A DNA stretch of 46,954 bases from DAOTTW01 sp034437615 (GCA_034437615.1 DAOTTW010000072.1:1-46954), one strand, 5' to 3'. Positions 15,463 through 24,572 are shown, numbered from the stretch's first letter. The notes: generated by a model not told the origin, from the sequence alone. Translations and numbers: made by a program.

Positions 15463-15584
15463 CGGCGTAAATACATCATCAATGTGACTACGCCACCTCG
15501 GACGCCAAGAGTGGCGTCCCTACAGGGCATCGTTCGTAGGGACGCGCCTCGGTGCGTCCGAAAACTGCAACGGTATTTGCGCCG
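15463..15584. repeat. MITE-like element, long copy, with 12-bp terminal inverted repeats
   Basis: CGGCGTAAATAC (15463-15474) and GTATTTGCGCCG (15573-15584) are inverted ends with one mismatch. Inside are hairpins GGACGCCA-AGAG-TGGCGTCC (15500-15519) and GGACGCGC-CTCG-GTGCGTCC (15539-15558), joined by a spacer containing CTACAGGGCATCGTTCGTAG. Read in reverse it aligns along its ends and one hairpin with the 82-bp copy at 30654, which lacks the spacer and second hairpin. No coding capacity is seen. It lies between convergent genes. Confidence 0.8.
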
Positions 15585-15591
15585 ACGTGTA

Positions 15592-16647
15592 TTAGTGCGG
15601 TGGCTGCAATGGCCCGGTGTCTTCGTCCGGCTTCGGGGGTGGGCCGAGCGGCGTCATACCAAAACCACCAACGTTGCTAGCTTCTTCGATGCGATACATG
15701 GCGCTTGTGTTGGACCCAGGCCGCGAGTCTCTGGTCTGTGGTTTGCCGCGCTTTTGCTTGTTCTTTTTGTCTTGCTTATTTTTTTTGTCTTGCTCGCGCT
15801 TCTTATCTCGACGCTCTGCGCGTTTCTGACGCTGTTCCGCCTGATATGTTCCAGGGTTGCCATGTTGGGCGTGCATAGCCCCCTGCGGCCCTGTACCACC
15901 TCGCTGCACAGCCGTCATGCTGCTTGTTTGGGTGCGTTGCATAGACAGGCGGCGTAAGCGTGGATAGAACAGGATGGCATAGAGCAGCGTACCGACGACA
16001 CTCATGCCGCCGAAGATAATCAGCATCCCTATGGCGCTGAAGAAGAGCCGTTCGGCCAGCGCCCGTTGCTCATCTTCGCTCAGTTCGGCGTTTAGCAGGT
16101 CGATATTGAGTGGCCCCGTGCTGCTATCGTCAGCGGCTTGTGCATCTGCCTCCGTATCCACCTCACCCTCACCCGTTGGCGGTTCGATGAGCGCTTCGCC
16201 GGGCACCACAGCCTGATTCGGTAGCGTTGGTGCTGGCACGAAGACCTGTGCCCCATAGCCGACGATCTGCACCGGGTTATCTGCTGTCAGCGTAACCTCA
16301 AAGCTACTGGCCCCAACCGCCGTATAGTCGGCGCTGATGACATCAAGCGTGTATTGTCCGCTGGGCACATCCTCAAAGCACATAATGCCGGATGCCGCCT
16401 GTGCGGATTGATTGAGCAGCGCTGTGCGAATCACTGTGCCGGATGCGTCTACCAAATCCGCCGAGATGCCCTGTGTAATCGGCGGCTCACCGGGGTCACG
16501 CGAGTTGTTCGCATTGCGATCTTCAAAGCTGCGCACACAAACTTGTGTGTCGGGGGCTTGCGCACGGAGCAGGTGTTGTGTTTGTGGCAATAGCAGCAGC
16601 ACAGCGATTAACAGGCTATGCGGCAACAGCATCGGTTTGCGTGTCAT
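15592..16647 (-). CDS. Surface protein with SdrD/Cna-B-like domain, one membrane helix and basic cytoplasmic tail
   Basis: From the ATG at 16647 the product has 351 residues. A start 60 bases further out adds a polar stretch before the signal and is less likely. A signal peptide (about 1-30) is followed by an SdrD-B-like beta-sandwich (about 35-130) with VCVRSFEDRNANNSRDPGEP and CFEDVPSGQYTLDV. An acidic linker follows, then a membrane helix (about 203-228) and a tail rich in Lys, Arg and Gln (about 285-315) that is probably cytoplasmic. The same domain occurs in the next gene upstream. A structural or adhesion role is inferred. The basic tail could touch nucleic acid or acidic partners, but nothing shows this. 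The start has no clear Shine-Dalgarno. Confidence 0.78.
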   Translation of the reverse strand: MTRKPMLLPHSLLIAVLLLLPQTQHLLRAQAPDTQVCVRSFEDRNANNSRDPGEPPITQGISADLVDASGTVIRTALLNQSAQAASGIMCFEDVPSGQYTLDVISADYTAVGASSFEVTLTADNPVQIVGYGAQVFVPAPTLPNQAVVPGEALIEPPTGEGEVDTEADAQAADDSSTGPLNIDLLNAELSEDEQRALAERLFFSAIGMLIIFGGMSVVGTLLYAILFYPRLRRLSMQRTQTSSMTAVQRGGTGPQGAMHAQHGNPGTYQAEQRQKRAERRDKKREQDKKNKQDKKNKQKRGKPQTRDSRPGSNTSAMYRIEEASNVGGFGMTPLGPPPKPDEDTGPLQPPH

Positions 16648-16735
16648 AACGTGGCAATCCGTCTCATTAGTGCATATGTCTTGATAATTCCCGTATTGTA
16701 ACGGCATTCAGTACATGAACAGAGTGTGCATTGCT

Positions 16736-18370
16736 TCACAAGCGGCGCGCGATCAGCGCCATGATTGTGCCGACGAACAGCACGATGCCTGCCAGCCCCA
16801 GCACAATCAACCCGGCGACATCGGCTAATTCGGGTGGTTGCGCGTCATCTGCTGGGCCTAGCATCGGTGGTAGCGGGGTCGCGTCTACGGTTGGCGTCGG
16901 TGTTGCATCCGTCTGTAGGACGCCGACACGCACCTGCAAGCGCACGCCGGATTGTACATCAAGCTGCAAGCGGCGTGGCGTCGTCAATGTGTAGCCCTGT
17001 GGCGCTTGCGCCAGCACCACATAACGGCCCGGTGGCACCTCTGCGGAGCAGTAGGTTTGCTGTGCGTTGGCGTTGCTAGTGTATGAGAGCACGACATCCC
17101 CCTGCGCATCTTGCAGTTGTACTGTGCCACCGGAAACGCGCCCCTCATTCAGCGTTTGATCTGCGTTGCCTGCGTCCCGAATGCGGTTCTGGTTGACATC
17201 GGCGTACACCTCCACGCATACCAGCGTATCCTGCGCCAGCGGGTTGACCTGTGCGCCTGCTGTAACGGGTGCTGTCGGCGCGGTAAAGGGGTCGATGGGT
17301 GTGATGCGTGCTAGCGCGGCGGCGGTTGGGTCGGGTGTATCTGTCGGTGGGATCGTCGGCGCAGGTGTCGGTGTGGGTGGGTCGCCTGCGCTGATGATAA
17401 GCTCCTGATTGATCTGAATAATGTCGCCACTCAGGTCATTCAGGGCGCGGATGTCGTCTACATCTACACCGTAGGTCAGCGCAATGCTAATCAGCGTGTC
17501 GCCCTCTTGGACGCGGTGCGTGATGCGTGGCCGTGCTGTCGGTGCGGGTGTATCGCTGATGGCTGGCGTCTGCGTGGCGCTTGGTGGTGCCTGCGTGTCG
17601 ATCGGGGCGCTGACCTGTGTTTCTGGCTGTGTGCTGGTGTCGGTGGTTGCCTGTGGCGCTGGTTGGGTGGAGGTCGCGCTGGCTTGTGGTGCAGCGGCTT
17701 GTGGCTGTGCTGCGCCTTCCAGCAGCACAAGCGCGGCTTCGTCCACATAGACGCGGTTGGTGCTATTGGGTGCTGCCTGCGCCATCTGAATAAACAGCGT
17801 CGCAATCTCGTTATTCCAGCGCGTTTCGATGCTGAGCGTCTGCCAGCTATCCGGCGTGGTGGCCCATTCGGACCAGATAATATCGCTGGCTTGCGGGTCG
17901 AAGCCGCTGCCGATGCCGACGCGGGCACGTGTGCGGCTGTCTGTGCTGTTTTGCAGCTTGATGGCGGCCTCAGCACGCAGCAGCGCATTGGGTGTAATGC
18001 GCACACTCTGGTAAAGCGCGGCTGTGAAGGTGCTGTCGTCGGCCATCAGCATCTGCGATGTGGCCCCACTGTAGACATCCTCGCCGCTATACGACGCATA
18101 CACCGGCTTGACGTTCATCCAATCGGCCTCGCGGGGCGTCGTCGCCCACCAGCTTTGCCAGCCTGCCGCCAGCGTCACGCCGACCTGACGCGCCTCGTAA
18201 GCGCCCTCAAAGCCGGGGTTTTGCAGCAGATTTTGAGCTTGCGTTTGCGCATTGGTGGGCAGGACCAGCAGCGACAGCAGGCAGAGCCAAACAAAGCCCC
18301 ATTGCAACCCTGTAGCGGTTATGGTTACTTTTGTGCAGGCAGAGCCTGAAGCCCCTGTACATGACAGCAT
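16736..18370 (-). CDS. Secreted/membrane-anchored LysM protein with carbohydrate-binding-like and SdrD-like domains
   Basis: The 544-residue protein has a hydrophobic export segment (about 22-42). A jelly-roll, carbohydrate-binding-like domain starts NLLQNPGFEGAYE (47-215). A Gln/Thr/Pro/Ala-rich linker (218-282) and a LysM domain (HRVQEGDTLISIALTYGVDV at 285-304, then LNDLSGDIIQINQELII) follow. After a second Thr/Pro linker come an SdrD-B-like domain (VCVEVYADVNQNRIRDAGN near 384) and a C-terminal membrane helix (516-540) with ARRL. LysM binds N-acetylglucosamine polymers such as peptidoglycan or chitin. The layout suggests a cell-surface protein that spans the envelope. The low-complexity linker DNA gives long antisense open frames, which are not genes. 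Confidence 0.87.
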   Translation of the reverse strand: MLSCTGASGSACTKVTITATGLQWGFVWLCLLSLLVLPTNAQTQAQNLLQNPGFEGAYEARQVGVTLAAGWQSWWATTPREADWMNVKPVYASYSGEDVYSGATSQMLMADDSTFTAALYQSVRITPNALLRAEAAIKLQNSTDSRTRARVGIGSGFDPQASDIIWSEWATTPDSWQTLSIETRWNNEIATLFIQMAQAAPNSTNRVYVDEAALVLLEGAAQPQAAAPQASATSTQPAPQATTDTSTQPETQVSAPIDTQAPPSATQTPAISDTPAPTARPRITHRVQEGDTLISIALTYGVDVDDIRALNDLSGDIIQINQELIISAGDPPTPTPAPTIPPTDTPDPTAAALARITPIDPFTAPTAPVTAGAQVNPLAQDTLVCVEVYADVNQNRIRDAGNADQTLNEGRVSGGTVQLQDAQGDVVLSYTSNANAQQTYCSAEVPPGRYVVLAQAPQGYTLTTPRRLQLDVQSGVRLQVRVGVLQTDATPTPTVDATPLPPMLGPADDAQPPELADVAGLIVLGLAGIVLFVGTIMALIARRL

Positions 18371-18452
18371 AGCATCTATCGTGTCGGTGTTTGCTCAGTG
18401 TAATCGGCGCGGCATTATAGCACGCCCCCGCGCTGCTGCAACGTGCGAAAGC

Positions 18453-19109
18453 TCAGCCAAGCGTGGCGGTGCTGATGACAAAATCGTATTCGACGGAGTA
18501 CAGCGCCAGAATCGGGTAGACGCTGAAGTTAATATCCGTGGGGACGCTGTAGGTCTGTGCGCCGACGTTACCCTGCAACGGTCCCAGGTCGATGTAATCC
18601 ACACCGACGCCGCGTTCATCCAGTGGGTCAGGGTTGCGCGTCAAGATGACGTGTGTATCCGGCGCATGTGTGGCACGAAAATCCTCGAAGCGTAGCAGGC
18701 GCGATAAATCCGTAAGCTGGTAAATCGTCACCTCGCCCTCTGCGCCGCGTATCGCGTCGATCCGTATGAATTCACCGCGCCGAATCACGGTGCCGCGCTC
18801 ATCAAAGGGTTGGTCGGCGTTCGGCGCGACCTCATCTTCAGTCAGCAGGCGTGCACGCACCATCGCCAGCGCCGTGCCCGGTTGAACGTTCTCCTCCGGG
18901 TCGCTCTCGGCAGCGAGCAATTCCAGATAGGCCCGCTGCACATTCACTGGCAGATTGACAAAATCCGGTTGGGCGTCTGCTTCTAGGCCAGGGAAGGCCG
19001 TCGAGACAGTTTCGTCATTCAGCAGGGGCCACCATTGCGGGAAGGTCCACATCGCCGCAGCCAATGCCCCCACCACCATGATGATAAATACCCGAAAGCG
19101 TACATCCAT
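18453..19109 (-). CDS. Membrane-anchored DM13-domain protein
   Basis: The 218-residue protein has an N-terminal membrane anchor (about 6-24), a linker, and a DM13 domain (about 105-217). Diagnostic features are GTVIRRGEFIRIDAIRGAEG, LRFEDFRATHAPDTHVILTR, and YIDLGPLQGNVGAQTYSVP followed by a final beta-strand pair. DM13 is a secreted domain proposed to take part in redox or electron-transfer chemistry through a conserved Cys near the C-terminus (VxWC type). Here the equivalent position reads LALYSVEYDF, with Ser in place of Cys, so that role is doubtful. It is the most upstream gene of three leftward surface genes (82 bases before the LysM gene) and is divergent from the P-type ATPase. Confidence 0.82.
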   Translation of the reverse strand: MDVRFRVFIIMVVGALAAAMWTFPQWWPLLNDETVSTAFPGLEADAQPDFVNLPVNVQRAYLELLAAESDPEENVQPGTALAMVRARLLTEDEVAPNADQPFDERGTVIRRGEFIRIDAIRGAEGEVTIYQLTDLSRLLRFEDFRATHAPDTHVILTRNPDPLDERGVGVDYIDLGPLQGNVGAQTYSVPTDINFSVYPILALYSVEYDFVISTATLG

Positions 19110-19318
19110 AGGTCGGCTCTGAACACAGTCACATCGCCGCTATTGTAGCCATGTGCGGGTGCGTGTCCAGTTGCAGCCCATCACCTGCCTGTGTAACGAT
19201 GTCTGCAACTTTTGCACCGGCATTGGGGTTTCTATATGATGTGTCTTCGGCGGACTGTCTGAGGCAATTCCAGTGTGTTTGGCGTAGAATAGACGAAATG
19301 CCCACAAGCAGGTTAACT

Positions 19319-21799
19319 ATGGTCATTGAACAACACTCATCGCAAAGCGTACAATCTGAATCTGAACGTGATAACAAGCAGCAGGCAGCAAGCCAACAGG
19401 GTTTATCGGCGGCGGAGGTGCAGCAGCGCGTGCAACGGGGCGAGACAAACGACTATAGCCCGCGTGTAAGCCGCACCTACGTCAATATCATCTCCGACAA
19501 CCTGCTGAATCTGTTCAACATCGTACTGGGTACGCTGCTGGTCATCGTCATCGCCGCGCAGGATTACGCGACTGCCTTTTTTGCGGGCTTCAGCGTCGTG
19601 ACCAATTCGTTTCTCGGCATGATTCAGGAGATCCAGGCCAAGCGCAAACTAGAGCAACTCGCGACTTTATCGCAGCAGGGGGTGGTCGTCTGGCGAGAAG
19701 GCGAAAAGCGGGAAATCCCCATGCGTGAGGTCGTGAAGGACGATGTGATTAGCATCGAACCGGGCAGCCGCTTCGCTGTCGATGGTGTGGTGCTAGCAAG
19801 CAAATCGATGGAGGTGGACGAATCGCTGCTAACGGGCGAATCCGACGCTATCTTCAAGCAACCCGGCGATGAAGTTTACTCCGGCTCATTCTGCATCGCG
19901 GGGACGGGTGTGATGCGTGCTACCGCTGTCGGTGAACACAGCAACATCAGCAAGCTATCCGAGATTGCCAAAGAATATAAGCGCAACAAAACGCCGACGC
20001 AGCGCCGCATTGACATCATTGTGGAGCTAACAGTCGTTATCATGTTCGTGTTCATCCCGATGCTGTTCGTCACGTCCTATCTGGTGCGGCAACCCCCGCT
20101 AGAATTTATCGACGGCATCCGTAACGCGGTTGTATTCGTGACGAGCCTGGTGCCGCAGGGCCTTGTGCTGGTCGCTATCCTGTCGCTGACCATCGGCGCG
20201 GTGAAGATCAGCCGCCATCAGACGCTTGTGCAGAAGGTGAATGCAGTCGAGTCGTTGGCGAATGTCAGTGTGTTGTGCTTCGATAAAACAGGCACGCTTA
20301 CCCGCAACGAATTAGCGGTTAAAGAGGTGATTTCGCTCAATGGCAGCGAGAAGGGCGTTATCTACAGGCAGCTTAGCGACTATCTGGATAACCTCGGCCA
20401 CCTGAACCGCACTGCGGGCGCTGTGCAGGATTTTGTGCATGAGCAGGTCAGCGATTACACGCCGCCGGAAAGCGTGGGCGAAACGCCGTTCAACTCGTCG
20501 CGTAAGTGGGGCGCGGTGATGCTAGAAGACGATACCTATGTGTTGGGCGCACCGGAGCGCATCCTACCCCAGACGGACGCCGACGAATCCGTTGCGAACC
20601 GAGCGCTGAAGCTCTCTCAGCAGGGGATGCGCGTGTTGGCTTTTGGTCGCACGGACGAACTGCCGCAAGGCAACGATATACGCGGCTACTGTGAGCCGAT
20701 TGCGCTGGTCGTGCTCAGCGATCAGGTGCGTGAGGATATTCAGTCTACCTTGCAGGCCTTCCGCGATGAAAACATCCAGCTTAAGGTCATCAGCGGCGAC
20801 AACATCGAGACCGTCAGCGCCATCGCCGCCCAATCCGGCATGGACGTGCAGGAGCCACGCACGGGCGAGCAACTCGACGCGATGAACGATGCGGAGCTTG
20901 AAGCGGTGGTCCTACGCAGCAACGTTTTTGCACGCATCGAGCCAGATACCAAGCGGCGCGTCGTGCAAGCGCTGCAAAGCCAGGGGCACTACGTCGCGAT
21001 GGTGGGCGATGGTGTGAACGATGTGCCTGCCTTGAAACGGGCAAATCTGGCGATTGTGATGAACGATGGCACGCAGATCAGCAAGGACGTGGCCGATATT
21101 GTGCTGCTGAATAACGCCATGTCCACGTTGCCGCGTGCCTTCCGTGAGGGCAAGGAGATTACGCAGACGATTTTCGGCACGATGAAGATGTTCCTCGTGA
21201 AGAACATGTATAGCGTGCTGCTGTTTATCTTCATCGCGTTTATGGCGCTGCCGTTCCCCATCACACCCGTACAGATTAGCTGGGCGACCTTCGGCACGGT
21301 CAACCTGCCTGCAACGCTGATCGCCTTCGGCATCCTGCGCCCGAAACCTATGCGGCGCTTCCGTGAAGACGTGCTTGATTTCATCCTGACAGGGGGCATC
21401 TTGGGGTCGTTGATGCTGGTGATCGTCTATGTGATTACGTACTTCAGCACAGAGCGCGATTTAGCCACGACGCGCAGCGCCATCACCGTCTTTTTGACGT
21501 TTTACGGCTCGTATATCATCATGAGCATTCAAGGCGTGAACTTCTATCAACCGCGTACCTTCTGGCAAAATCGCGGCATTGTCGCCCTGATGACGTTGCT
21601 GGCGGCGCTGACGATTCTGGTGATGTATGCGTTGTACTCCGTGCCGAACCTGTTTGATTTTGTGCCGCTGACGTGGGGCCAACATCCAGAGACGATTGTC
21701 ACGATTACGGCGCTGCTGATGTTGTCGATCATTATTCTGGCGCATGGCATGAAGTACCGTTATCTGCTGCGGCGCTTGTGGTCGCTGCTGACTTCATGA
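19319..21799 (+). CDS. CtpE-like P-type ATPase, probable Ca2+ or other divalent-cation transporter
   Basis: From ATG 19319 (AGG 7 bases upstream) the protein has 826 residues. ATG 19298 is an alternative. It has the full P-type set: actuator motif DESLLTGES (TGES at 172-175), phosphorylation site DKTGT with Asp322, the nucleotide domain, VGDGVNDVPALKRA (563-576), and about ten membrane helices (two near 60-100, two near 235-300, six after 625). The N-terminus QGLSAAEVQQRVQRGETND and overall length match mycobacterial CtpE, a Ca2+ importer involved in envelope integrity. In helix M4 the usual PEGL reads PQGL (279-282), replacing a Glu that binds the ion in many relatives. Specificity is therefore uncertain. 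Its stop faces the next gene with only 4 bases between them. Confidence 0.92.
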   Translation: MVIEQHSSQSVQSESERDNKQQAASQQGLSAAEVQQRVQRGETNDYSPRVSRTYVNIISDNLLNLFNIVLGTLLVIVIAAQDYATAFFAGFSVVTNSFLGMIQEIQAKRKLEQLATLSQQGVVVWREGEKREIPMREVVKDDVISIEPGSRFAVDGVVLASKSMEVDESLLTGESDAIFKQPGDEVYSGSFCIAGTGVMRATAVGEHSNISKLSEIAKEYKRNKTPTQRRIDIIVELTVVIMFVFIPMLFVTSYLVRQPPLEFIDGIRNAVVFVTSLVPQGLVLVAILSLTIGAVKISRHQTLVQKVNAVESLANVSVLCFDKTGTLTRNELAVKEVISLNGSEKGVIYRQLSDYLDNLGHLNRTAGAVQDFVHEQVSDYTPPESVGETPFNSSRKWGAVMLEDDTYVLGAPERILPQTDADESVANRALKLSQQGMRVLAFGRTDELPQGNDIRGYCEPIALVVLSDQVREDIQSTLQAFRDENIQLKVISGDNIETVSAIAAQSGMDVQEPRTGEQLDAMNDAELEAVVLRSNVFARIEPDTKRRVVQALQSQGHYVAMVGDGVNDVPALKRANLAIVMNDGTQISKDVADIVLLNNAMSTLPRAFREGKEITQTIFGTMKMFLVKNMYSVLLFIFIAFMALPFPITPVQISWATFGTVNLPATLIAFGILRPKPMRRFREDVLDFILTGGILGSLMLVIVYVITYFSTERDLATTRSAITVFLTFYGSYIIMSIQGVNFYQPRTFWQNRGIVALMTLLAALTILVMYALYSVPNLFDFVPLTWGQHPETIVTITALLMLSIIILAHGMKYRYLLRRLWSLLTS

Positions 21800-21803
21800 T
21801 GCG

Positions 21804-23048
21804 TCACAGGTCGCTCAGTTGCAGTAGCGTCTGCAACAGCACATTCGCGCCCTGCTCCACATGCGACCAATCCGAGAATTCCTTCGGGTGGTGGCTGACG
21901 CCGCGATGCGATGGGATGAAGATCAGGCCGGAGGGCGTGAAGTGGCTGAGGATTTGCGCGTCGTGGCCCGCGTAGCTGGTCAGTGGCATATGGCTGTAGC
22001 CGTAACACGCGCAAGCCTGCATGATGGCCTGTGAGATGGCCTCAGACATGGCCGCAACCGGGCGCTTGAGCATGACAGCGCTGCCAACTGTCGTGTTCAT
22101 GCCTTTAGCGATTTCCTGCGCTAGCCGGATGACATCGCTTTGCATCGCCTCCAGGAAAGCCTGTTGCGGGTGGCGCGTCTCCACAAACACGGTGACATCG
22201 GACGGGATGACATTATGACGCCCCGGCGATACGCGCAGTTCGCCGCAGTTGACGCGGCCCGCCGGATATTGGGGTTGGATGGCGTCGTAAAGTTGTGCGA
22301 TGAAGATGGCCGCTGTGCGCAGGGCGTCACGCCGTTCGGTAAATTCGGTGGTGGCGGCGTGCGTGGCCGTGCCGTAAAACGTGAATTTGATTGTGCTGCG
22401 GCCAACGATGCCGGATACAATGCCGATGTCAACCGCTTCTTGTTCCAGGCGGCGGCCCTGTTCGATGTGTAATTCCACAAAGGCAGCGATGTCGTCAGGG
22501 TTGCGAGCAGCGCGCTTGACCTCCATCGGGGAGATGCCCGCACGAAATAGCGTCGCTTTGAAGGCGCTGCTGTCGCCGCGTTCGTAATTGGCCTGGATGC
22601 CCGCTAGCGCTCCGGTCAGGCCCAGGCTACCAAAAAACGACTGCCACGAGCCTTCCTCATCCGTGAAGTTAATGACTTCCAGGTGATGTGGTAGGTTAAG
22701 CGCGGCTTCGCGGATGGTGCGCAGGCATTCCAGGCCTGCAAGCACGCCGATGGTGCCGTCATAGTGGCCGCCGTTGGGTACGGTATCCAGATGAGAGCCG
22801 ACGAGCAGGGTTTTCGCGCTGGGGTTCTGGCTGGGCAAGATGCCGCTGAGGTTGCCGACCTCATCATCGCGCACCAGCAGCCCCGCCTCTTCGACGCGGT
22901 TGGCAAACCAGGCGCGAGCTTCCAGGTCTTCATTAGAGAGGGCCAGGCGGCTGACGCCACCGCCCATTGTCGCGCCGATCTCGGCCAGTTCATCGAAATC
23001 CGTGCGCAATCGCTCGCTGTTGATGCTTAGTTGTGGGCTAGCTGCCAT
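21804..23048 (-). CDS. M20-family Zn hydrolase (N-carbamoyl-L-amino acid hydrolase / allantoate amidohydrolase type)
   Basis: The 414-residue protein has the dinuclear metal site of the hydantoinase/carbamoylase group: His86 in GSHLDTVPNGG, Asp97 in HYDGTIGVL, Glu132 in FTDEEGS, His194 in VELHIEQG, and a late His in SHRGVSHHPKEFSD. The lid/dimer domain (about 210-325) has GRSTIKFTFYGTATHAATT. These cytosolic amidohydrolases release amino acids from N-carbamoyl compounds or allantoate. The exact substrate is not predictable, and no hydantoinase or purine-degradation gene is near. Since argJ and argD follow on the same strand upstream, an amino-acid role is plausible but separated from them by about 260 bases with a repeat. 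Confidence 0.88.
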   Translation of the reverse strand: MAASPQLSINSERLRTDFDELAEIGATMGGGVSRLALSNEDLEARAWFANRVEEAGLLVRDDEVGNLSGILPSQNPSAKTLLVGSHLDTVPNGGHYDGTIGVLAGLECLRTIREAALNLPHHLEVINFTDEEGSWQSFFGSLGLTGALAGIQANYERGDSSAFKATLFRAGISPMEVKRAARNPDDIAAFVELHIEQGRRLEQEAVDIGIVSGIVGRSTIKFTFYGTATHAATTEFTERRDALRTAAIFIAQLYDAIQPQYPAGRVNCGELRVSPGRHNVIPSDVTVFVETRHPQQAFLEAMQSDVIRLAQEIAKGMNTTVGSAVMLKRPVAAMSEAISQAIMQACACYGYSHMPLTSYAGHDAQILSHFTPSGLIFIPSHRGVSHHPKEFSDWSHVEQGANVLLQTLLQLSDL

Positions 23049-23243
23049 GTGTTCGCAAATCCTATTGGGTTGTGTGGCGTATTGTTTAAAGGACTTGCGA
23101 ACGCATTATAGCGATGATTTAACATGCCGCAACGCGGGATTCGTCTATATCTCATAATCGCACTTGTGCGATGTGCCCCAGGGCAGCGGATGGACCCACC
23201 AGCCACATACATCTGTTTATGGGTGAACGAGAACAAACCAGTC

Positions 23244-23292
23244 GTAGGGGGCAATGCATTGCGGCCCAGGGCACAGCACGCTGTGCCCCTAC
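23244..23292 (+). repeat. 49-bp GTAGGGGC double-hairpin repeat, copy 2
   Basis: Outer arms are GTAGGGG and GCCCCTAC, with inner palindromes GCAATGCATTGC and GGGCACAGC-AC-GCTGTGCCC. The second stem differs from copy 3 by compensating bases (ACA/TGT against TTA/TAA). It lies between the M20 gene and argJ, ending 17 bases before the argJ stop side, and could terminate argDJ transcription. Confidence 0.8.
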
Positions 23293-23309
23293 AACGATCC
23301 GTTTATCCG

Positions 23310-24572
23310 TTAGGTGCGGTAATCCGCATTGATGGCGACGTACTCTTGGCTGAGGTCGCTCGTCCACACCTGCGCCGCCCCATCCCCCAAGCCTACATCC
23401 AACGTCACGTACACGCTGTCATTGCGGATAATGTCAGTCGCCTGCGCTTCTTCGTAGTCGCTGGGCTGGCCAGCCTCGAAGAGCAGCAGGCCATTATTTT
23501 CATTGCTTTCTGGGTCTAGTCTGGGTGCGAATTCGCCCGGCGCAAACCACAAACGTGCCTGATCGGGGTCGAAGGGCACACCGGCACGCCCCGCCGCCGC
23601 GATGATGCGGCCCCAATTGGCGTCATTGCCGAAAAACGCGGTCTTGGTCAGCAGTGAATTCGCGATGGTCTGTGCGATGCGTTCGGCATCACTTTCGCTG
23701 GCCGCACCCGTGACATCAATCGTAATCAGCTTGGTCACGCCCTCACCGTTGCGCACGACCTCTTTGGCCAGGTAAATCAGCAGGGCATTCAACGCGCGCT
23801 GAAATTGCACGCGGTCGCCGTCGCCACGCATATCAACGCCACTGGCACCGCTGGCCATCAGCGTGACCATATCGTTTGTGCTGGTGTCGCCGTCGATGGT
23901 CATGCGGTTGTAGCTCTGTCGCACGCCTTCGCTGAGCGCGGTCTGTGCCTGCTGCGGGGTCAACGCCGCATCCGTGAAGATCAGGCCGAGCGTTGTGGCC
24001 ATATTCGGCGCAATCATGCCCGCGCCTTTGGTGATGCCTGCGATGGTATAGCTGCCTGCGGCGTTGAGCACCGTCACCGATGCATATTTCGGGTAGGTGT
24101 CGGTGGTCATGATGGCTGTGGCTGCGTCCTGCCAGTTATGCGGGTTGTCTTGCAGGATGCGCTCCGCCGAACGTTCGATGCCGCGTGTGATGGCCGTCAT
24201 GGGTAGATGCGTCCCGATAACGCCTGTAGACATCACCAGCACGCTTGCTTCGTTATTCAGGCTCAGCGCTTCGGCAGTGGTACGAGCCATCTTACGCGCA
24301 TTGCTCAGGCCCGTTTTGCCCGTGCAGGCGTTCGCGCTGACCGTATTCACGGCAATGGCACGGATGCCCTGCGGACGGGCTGCGATGCGCTCCATATTCA
24401 GGATGACGGGCGCGGCCTTGACCTGATTCGTGGTGAAAACACCTGAAACCGTGCAATCACGGTCCGCACAAATCAGCGCGAAATCCAGCGCACTATCTTT
24501 TTTCAGGCCAGCATGGACGCCAACCGCACGAAAGCCCAGGACGTGGCCGATATGCTGTTGCAAATGCGTCAT
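23310..24572 (-). CDS. argJ: Bifunctional ornithine acetyltransferase / N-acetylglutamate synthase
   Basis: The 420-residue protein is the full-length ArgJ precursor. The self-cleavage site is KGAGMIAPNMATTLG, with Thr193 as the nucleophile after Ala192. STGVIG (115-120) forms the oxyanion region, and it ends with YVAINADYRT as usual. ArgJ moves the acetyl group from N-acetylornithine to glutamate in the cyclic arginine pathway. The usual VNSGNANACTG reads VNTVSANACTG (75-85), which is a notable variant near the active site. Whether it also uses acetyl-CoA cannot be told. Its ATG overlaps the argD stop by 4 bases (ATGA), so argD and argJ form a coupled operon. argB and argC are not in the window. 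Confidence 0.95.
   Translation of the reverse strand: MTHLQQHIGHVLGFRAVGVHAGLKKDSALDFALICADRDCTVSGVFTTNQVKAAPVILNMERIAARPQGIRAIAVNTVSANACTGKTGLSNARKMARTTAEALSLNNEASVLVMSTGVIGTHLPMTAITRGIERSAERILQDNPHNWQDAATAIMTTDTYPKYASVTVLNAAGSYTIAGITKGAGMIAPNMATTLGLIFTDAALTPQQAQTALSEGVRQSYNRMTIDGDTSTNDMVTLMASGASGVDMRGDGDRVQFQRALNALLIYLAKEVVRNGEGVTKLITIDVTGAASESDAERIAQTIANSLLTKTAFFGNDANWGRIIAAAGRAGVPFDPDQARLWFAPGEFAPRLDPESNENNGLLLFEAGQPSDYEEAQATDIIRNDSVYVTLDVGLGDGAAQVWTSDLSQEYVAINADYRT

Noticed and set aside
17507..18349. Long open frame opposite the LysM gene
   Set aside because: It arises from the Thr/Pro/Ala/Gln-rich linker codons read in reverse. No domain, no start signal.
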